Source: Moritella yayanosii
GTDB lineage: Bacteria; Pseudomonadota; Gammaproteobacteria; Enterobacterales; Moritellaceae
DNA length: 64,000 nucleotides
Direction of reading: 5' to 3'
Assembly (NCBI RefSeq): GCF_900465055.1
Contig: NZ_LS483250.1
Coordinates: 3,038,001 to 3,102,000 of the forward strand
Below the pieces are notes generated by a model. It saw only the letters and a program-made list of their open reading frames with translations. It was not told the origin of the DNA and did no database searches. Positions 59,241-64,000 of this stretch are shown here, in pieces. The translations under genes were made by a program, and so were the position numbers. Numbering within the stretch: position 1 is the first letter of the stretch; each line of letters starts with the position of its first letter.

Positions 59241-60506
59241 ATGAATTTAACCGAATTAAAAAACACACCAGTTTCTGAACTTGTAAAACTGGGCGAATCT
59301 ATGGGTCTAGAAAATCTGGCTCGCTTAAGAAAACAAGATATCATCTTCTCGATCCTAAAAGTTCACGCGAAAAGCGGCGAGGACATTTTTGGTGATGGTG
59401 TTTTAGAGATCTTGCAGGATGGCTTTGGGTTCTTGCGCTCAGCAGACAGCTCATATCTCGCCGGACCTGATGATATTTATGTATCACCAAGTCAGATACG
59501 TCGCTTTAACTTGCGAACGGGTGATACCGTTGGCGGTAAAATTAGACCGCCAAAAGATGGCGAACGCTATTTTGCGCTGTTAAAAATTGACCAAGTTAAC
59601 TATGACCGTCCAGAAAACTCTCGTAATAAAATCCTCTTTGAAAACCTAACGCCAATCCACCCGATTGAACGTTTTCGTTTAGAACGTGGTAATGGCAGTA
59701 CCGAAGATATTACCGCACGTATTCTTGATTTAAGTGCGCCGATCGGTAAAGGTCAACGTGGTTTAATTGTGGCACCGCCGAAAGCCGGTAAAACCATGTT
59801 ATTACAAAATATTGCCTCTTCAATTGCGTTAAATTATCCAGATGCGATATTGATGGTTCTACTTATCGATGAACGTCCGGAAGAAGTAACAGAGATGCGC
59901 CGTTTGGTGCGTGGAGAAGTTATTGCTTCTACTTTTGATGAGCCCGCGAGCCGTCATGTACAAGTAGCAGAAATGATGATTGAAAAAGCCAAGCGTCTTG
60001 TAGAACACAAGAAAGACGTGATCATCTTACTGGATTCTATCACCCGTCTGGCCCGTGCTTACAATACGGTAACACCATCATCTGGTAAGATCTTATCTGG
60101 TGGTATTGATGCCAATGCATTACACCGTCCAAAACGTTTCTTTGGTGCTGCACGTAAAGTTGAAGAAGGTGGTTCTTTAACTATTATCGCAACAGCATTG
60201 ATTGATACTGGTTCGAAAATGGACGAGGTCATTTACGAAGAATTTAAAGGTACAGGTAACCAAGAGTTACACCTTAATCGTAAAATTGCAGAGCGTCGTA
60301 TTTATCCTGCGATTGATTTCACGCGTTCAGGTACCCGTCGTGAAGAGCTATTAGCAGATAAAAATGAGCTACAAAAAATGTGGATCCTACGTAAGATTAT
60401 TCATCCAATGGGTGAGATCGATGCGATGGAATTCCTGATTGATAAGCTGGCCATGACGAAAACGAATGAGCAATTCTTCGAAGCAATGAAGAAGCAAAAA
60501 TCATAA
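59241..60506 (+). CDS. rho: Transcription termination factor Rho
   Basis: Rho is the hexameric RNA helicase that ends transcription at Rho-dependent sites. I place the start at ATG 59241 ([14 protein letters not shown]), as in E. coli, giving 421 residues; the frame is open further upstream without a better start. RNA-binding domain with [20 protein letters not shown] (about 61-80); Walker [10 protein letters not shown] (about 178-186); Q-loop region with [20 protein letters not shown]-loop near [19 protein letters not shown]. The upstream repeats may take part in autoregulation. Confidence 0.97.
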   Translation: MNLTELKNTPVSELVKLGESMGLENLARLRKQDIIFSILKVHAKSGEDIFGDGVLEILQDGFGFLRSADSSYLAGPDDIYVSPSQIRRFNLRTGDTVGGKIRPPKDGERYFALLKIDQVNYDRPENSRNKILFENLTPIHPIERFRLERGNGSTEDITARILDLSAPIGKGQRGLIVAPPKAGKTMLLQNIASSIALNYPDAILMVLLIDERPEEVTEMRRLVRGEVIASTFDEPASRHVQVAEMMIEKAKRLVEHKKDVIILLDSITRLARAYNTVTPSSGKILSGGIDANALHRPKRFFGAARKVEEGGSLTIIATALIDTGSKMDEVIYEEFKGTGNQELHLNRKIAERRIYPAIDFTRSGTRREELLADKNELQKMWILRKIIHPMGEIDAMEFLIDKLAMTKTNEQFFEAMKKQKS

Positions 60507-60544
60507 TCGCTTAAGTTAACTGTCTGTGATTAATATTTAAAATA

Positions 60545-60591
60545 AACGCCATATATTTTGTTTTTATAACAAGTGTGTGGCGTTTTTTTTT
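60545..60591 (+). terminator. Terminator after rho
   Basis: AACGCCA (60545-60551) pairs with TGGCGTT (60578-60584), extended by G-U pairs inward, and a run of nine T ends at 60591. It lies just before ubiD. Confidence 0.85.
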
Positions 60592-60614
60592 CAAAAAATA
60601 GCGTGGAATTGTTT

Positions 60615-62081
60615 ATGAAATATAAAGATCTGAGAGACTTTATTGCCTTACTTGAAAGCAAAGGCGAATTAAAACGTATTCATCAAGAAATTGATCCGTA
60701 TTTAGAAATGACGGAAATTTGCGATCGCACATTAAAAGCAGGCGGTCCGGCATTATTATTTGAAAATCCGAAAGGCTATACTATGCCGGTATTGGGTAAC
60801 CTGTTTGGTACACCCGATCGCGTGGCGATGGGCATGGGTCGTGAAAGCGTCAGTGAACTGCGTGAAGTGGGTGAATGGTTAGCTTATTTAAAAGAACCTG
60901 AGCCACCGAAAGGTTTTAAAGAATTAATGGAAAAAGTACCGATCTTTAAACAGGTACTGAATATGCCCACTAAAAGACTGCGTAAAGCACCCTGCCAGGA
61001 AATCGTGTTAACAGGCGATGACGTTGATTTAAGTCAGATCCCTATTCAGCATTGCTGGCCAGGAGACGTGGCCCCATTAATTACCTGGGGTTTAACGATC
61101 ACCCAAGGCCCTTATAAAAAACGTCAGAATTTAGGTATTTATCGTCAGCAAGTGCTGAGTAAAAACAAATTAATTATGCGTTGGTTATCGCATCGTGGTG
61201 GTGCGCTGGATTTTAAAGAATTTCAAGAACTAAACCCAGGTGAGAATTACCCAGTGTCTGTGGCGCTAGGAGCTGATCCCGCAACAATTTTAGGTGCGGT
61301 AACGCCGGTACCAGACTCATTATCTGAATATGCTTTTGCAGGTTTATTACGTGGTAGTCGTACAGAAGTAGTTAAGTCTATTTCAAATGATTTAGATGTG
61401 CCTGCTAGCGCTGAAATTATTTTGGAAGGCTACATCGCTCCAGGCGAAATGGCAGAAGAGGGCCCTTATGGTGATCATACTGGTTATTATAACGAGACTG
61501 ACTCTTTTCCCGTCTTTACGGTGACGCACATCACGATGCGTAAAGATGCCATTTATCATTCGACGTATACAGGCCGTCCTATTGATGAACCTGCGGTACT
61601 GGGTGTGGCATTGAACGAAGTCTTTGTGCCAATTTTACAAAAGCAATATCCTGAAATTGTTGATTTTTATTTACCGCCAGAAGGTTGTTCTTATCGCATG
61701 GCGATAGTGACAATTAAGAAACAATATCCAGGCCATGCGAAACGCGTGATGCTGGGGGTATGGTCATTCTTGCGTCAGTTCATGTATACCAAATTTGTGA
61801 TCGTCTGTGATGATGATATTAATGCGCGTGATTGGAATGATGTGATCTGGGCGATCACCACCCGTATGGATCCTGCGCGTGATACCACGTTGATTGAGAA
61901 TACGCCTATTGATTACCTTGATTTTGCATCCCCGGTATCAGGTCTTGGCTCAAAAATGGGCATGGATGCAACCAATAAATGGCCTGGTGAGACAGATCGC
62001 GAATGGGGTGTACCGATTGTGATGGATGAGAAGGTTAAGCAGCGCGTCGATGATTTATGGGACGAATTAGGGATTTTGTGA
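60615..62081 (+). CDS. ubiD: 4-hydroxy-3-polyprenylbenzoate decarboxylase UbiD
   Basis: UbiD decarboxylates the ubiquinone precursor using prenylated FMN made by UbiX. The start is ATG 60615 ([19 protein letters not shown]), matching the family N-terminus and giving 488 residues; upstream in-frame codons overlap the rho terminator. Conserved segments include [34 protein letters not shown] with the catalytic glutamate region, and [20 protein letters not shown]. It neighbours fre as in E. coli. Confidence 0.96.
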   Translation: MKYKDLRDFIALLESKGELKRIHQEIDPYLEMTEICDRTLKAGGPALLFENPKGYTMPVLGNLFGTPDRVAMGMGRESVSELREVGEWLAYLKEPEPPKGFKELMEKVPIFKQVLNMPTKRLRKAPCQEIVLTGDDVDLSQIPIQHCWPGDVAPLITWGLTITQGPYKKRQNLGIYRQQVLSKNKLIMRWLSHRGGALDFKEFQELNPGENYPVSVALGADPATILGAVTPVPDSLSEYAFAGLLRGSRTEVVKSISNDLDVPASAEIILEGYIAPGEMAEEGPYGDHTGYYNETDSFPVFTVTHITMRKDAIYHSTYTGRPIDEPAVLGVALNEVFVPILQKQYPEIVDFYLPPEGCSYRMAIVTIKKQYPGHAKRVMLGVWSFLRQFMYTKFVIVCDDDINARDWNDVIWAITTRMDPARDTTLIENTPIDYLDFASPVSGLGSKMGMDATNKWPGETDREWGVPIVMDEKVKQRVDDLWDELGIL

Positions 62082-62142
62082 TATAAATGAGCTAGTTCAT
62101 GAAAATTCGTGCTTGTCAGAGATTGAGATTGAAAGGGAATGT

Positions 62143-62832
62143 ATGTTAAGAATTAAGTGTGAAGTGACATTATTAGAGTCGTATACAGAGACTGTATTTA
62201 ACGTGAAGTTAAAGCCAGAACAAAAAGTTGAGTTCCAGGCTGGACAATATCTAATGGTGGTCATGGCCGAAGACGACAAGCGCCCATTTTCTATTGCGTC
62301 AAATCCAAGTAATAATGATATTTTAGAATTGCATATTGGTGCATCAGAACAAAATTCGTATGCAATGCAAGTTGTGGAAAGACTTAAATCAGGTACTATC
62401 GAAATTGAACTGCCAGGGGGTAATGCTGGCTTAAGAGAAGAGTCTGAGCGTCCTTTGATATTAATTGCAGGTGGCACTGGTTTTTCTTACACAAAATCTA
62501 TTTTAGAACGAGCTGTAGAAGTTAGTTCTCGTCCAATCTCATTATATTGGGGGGCACGTGAAGCATCGCATTTATATGCATTTTCGTTGGCACAAGAATT
62601 AGCTGCCGCACACCCTCAGGTGACGTTTATTCCTGTTGTCGAAACAGCGCCAGAACAATGGTCTGGTAAAGTTGGCCAAGTGCATAAAGTGGTGATGGAA
62701 GATGTTAAAGATTTAGCTGCGTGTGATATTTATATCGCCGGTCGCTTTGAAATGGTGGGTGCGGCGCGTACTGACTTTGCGCCATTAGGTGTGAAAGAGC
62801 ATTTATATGGCGATGCATTTGAATTCATTTAA
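62143..62832 (+). CDS. fre: NAD(P)H-flavin reductase
   Basis: Fre reduces free flavins with NAD(P)H, serving ferric reduction and UbiD/UbiX-type flavin use. I place the start at ATG 62143 (MLRIKCEV), after AAAGGGA, because E. coli Fre begins MTTLSCKVTSVEA; the frame opens earlier at TTG 62113. It has 229 residues (233 in E. coli). The flavin-binding motif DKRPFSIAS and the nucleotide-binding ILIAGGTGFSYTKSIL are present, and the protein ends GDAFEFI. Confidence 0.95.
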   Translation: MLRIKCEVTLLESYTETVFNVKLKPEQKVEFQAGQYLMVVMAEDDKRPFSIASNPSNNDILELHIGASEQNSYAMQVVERLKSGTIEIELPGGNAGLREESERPLILIAGGTGFSYTKSILERAVEVSSRPISLYWGAREASHLYAFSLAQELAAAHPQVTFIPVVETAPEQWSGKVGQVHKVVMEDVKDLAACDIYIAGRFEMVGAARTDFAPLGVKEHLYGDAFEFI

Positions 62833-62854
62833 TCGATAGTTAATTTGCTCGTAT

Positions 62855-62886
62855 AAAAAAGCCGTAACAAATGTTACGGCTTTTTT
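62855..62886. terminator. Bidirectional terminator between fre and hemY
   Basis: GCCGTAACA (62861-62869) pairs with TGTTACGGC (62872-62880) around AA, with an A-run before and a T-run after. It lies between convergent genes. Confidence 0.92.
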
Positions 62887-62912
62887 ATTATCTTCAATTT
62901 AGCAATGGTTAA

Positions 62913-64000
62913 CTAAATGTGCTGATGATAGTTTAAACTTTGCTTATACGTTGTGTTGGCATCATTAACTAGACCTAATTTCTCGTAGGCGTGAGCGAGC
63001 GCGCAATAAGCAGAGGTAGACGGTGATTGGCTTATGCCTTGGCTTAATTCGTCAACTGCTTCATTCCAGCGACCTTCTTTCACCATTAACTGACCAATAC
63101 ATACTGCTAATAGGCCAGAACCTTCACGTGTTTTTTGTAGGCGCTTAAGGCGTTCGATTAAGGGGTGGTAGTCTGTCAGGTTTAATTTTGGCGTTAAATG
63201 GATCAGCTCTGGGTATAACTCATTACTTAACGCATCCATCATCAGCAGGTAAGCAGATTGGTGATCATTGCGACCCATCAATAGGCTTGCTGTTTCGGCT
63301 AAATAGCGGCCATCATGTTTCAGATTTTTAGGCAACGCGCTCCAAGTATCAAGCAAGCCGGTACTACCTTGCTGTTTGGCTACTTCACCTAAATGTTGGA
63401 AATGACTATGTTTATTTAGCTCATCTGCTTCATTTGAGGTTAATAATTTTTGTTTTTGCAAGGGTGGAATAAGCGCGAGTAATTGGCCCCATTCTTTTCT
63501 TTCAGTACACACGTCTTTGAATAACGCGAGTACCACTTTATGCTTTGGATGTTTGCCATGTAAAGCGGACAGAGATACAAATGCTTGTTCAAATTGTTGC
63601 TGCTGAACTTGCAATTTGGCTTGGGTGAGTTCGACTGCAAGGGTATTTTTATCGGCGTTCTCGAACGCTAATAATAAATACTCATCACGTTTTTTTTCAT
63701 TACCCAATGCTTGTGCTGATTGCGCCGCAGTAAGGTAGTTTAATACCGGTACCCGTGCTTTTTTGGCAGCTTTTAAAGTTAACATTTCGGCTTTTTTAAA
63801 ATCGCCACTGACTAATGCTAAGATGCCTTTTTCTGTTTGTATTTTAGCATGAGCTTGATGATAGCGATTAAACCAACCTAGACTGTGAGTCAATTTATTG
63901 ATTAATGCTTCGATCGCTAATAACGCAAAATAGAAGCCAACGACCATGATCACGGCACTGCTCACCGTTGCATCAATGATATAGTCTCCGGCCGCAATCA
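62913..64000 (-). CDS. hemY: HemY-like inner-membrane protein (start outside window)
   Basis: This is the enterobacterial-type HemY, a TPR-containing inner-membrane protein linked to heme synthesis. It is not the protoporphyrinogen oxidase of the same name. The frame remains open to the window end (GDYIIDATVSSAVIM); the first membrane segment lies outside, the second (about AVIMVVGFYFALLAIEALIN) is visible. After RGWF-like LGWFNRYHQA follow helical TPR repeats to YKQSLNYHQHI at 62916. The hemX/hemD/hemC genes are expected upstream on the minus strand. Confidence 0.93.
   Translation of the reverse strand, partial: IAAGDYIIDATVSSAVIMVVGFYFALLAIEALINKLTHSLGWFNRYHQAHAKIQTEKGILALVSGDFKKAEMLTLKAAKKARVPVLNYLTAAQSAQALGNEKKRDEYLLLAFENADKNTLAVELTQAKLQVQQQQFEQAFVSLSALHGKHPKHKVVLALFKDVCTERKEWGQLLALIPPLQKQKLLTSNEADELNKHSHFQHLGEVAKQQGSTGLLDTWSALPKNLKHDGRYLAETASLLMGRNDHQSAYLLMMDALSNELYPELIHLTPKLNLTDYHPLIERLKRLQKTREGSGLLAVCIGQLMVKEGRWNEAVDELSQGISQSPSTSAYCALAHAYEKLGLVNDANTTYKQSLNYHQHI

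Overview
The window is 64 kb of chromosome around the replication origin of a marine gammaproteobacterium. The gene order (dnaA-dnaN-recF-gyrB divergent from rpmH-rnpA-yidD-yidC-mnmE, then mioC-oriC-mnmG-rsmG-parA-parB-atpIBEFHAGDC-glmU), the protein sequences and the 16S rRNA fit the Vibrio/Shewanella/Moritella part of the class. A Moritella-like species is my best guess, but I could not run a database comparison.

Layout. 1-14.2 kb: the 3' end of glyS, the viaA-ravA pair, avtA, the dnaA operon on the minus strand and a three-gene amino-acid ABC importer. Four parS-type 16-bp palindromes lie at 994-8237. 14.2-18.4 kb: rpmH to mnmE. 18.4-20.6 kb: a decayed HDOD-domain gene, mioC, and a chromosomal oriC with DnaA boxes R1-R4 and 12 GATC sites. 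20.6-33.8 kb: mnmG, rsmG, parAB, the F1Fo ATP synthase operon and glmU. 33.8-37.4 kb: a decayed group II intron interrupted by an IS66-type element, which itself carries a decayed IS110-type transposase. 37.4-43.9 kb: nadE divergent from a complete rrn operon (16S-23S-5S-tRNA-Asp) with no tRNA in the 16S-23S spacer. 43.9-46.8 kb: transposase remnants (IS630, IS1634, IS4, IS110 types, perhaps IS3), the first of which cuts off a second tRNA-Asp copy after nine bases. 47-64 kb: ubiE-ubiJ-ubiB-tatABC-tatD, an aldehyde dehydrogenase/TetR pair, hemB, gppA and rhlB on the minus strand, trxA, rho, ubiD, fre and the start-truncated hemY.

How it fits together. Most genes serve chromosome replication and segregation (dnaA, dnaN, recF, gyrB, oriC, parAB/parS), translation and tRNA modification (rrn, rpmH, rnpA, mnmE, mnmG, rsmG), membrane-protein insertion and export (yidC, yidD, tatABC), respiration and energy (ATP synthase, ubiquinone genes ubiE/J/B/D, heme genes hemB/hemY), and RNA metabolism (rho, rhlB, gppA). 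Genes that start from one promoter are tightly spaced or overlap; neighbouring convergent units are separated by symmetrical hairpin terminators.

I found no complete accessory system such as a defence island, CRISPR array, biosynthetic cluster or prophage. The most informative unusual structures are the three-layer nested mobile element, the decapitated tRNA-Asp, a terminator-like 16-bp hairpin inside the rRNA spacer, an unexplained rpmH leader hairpin, and tandem palindromes in front of the aldehyde dehydrogenase gene.
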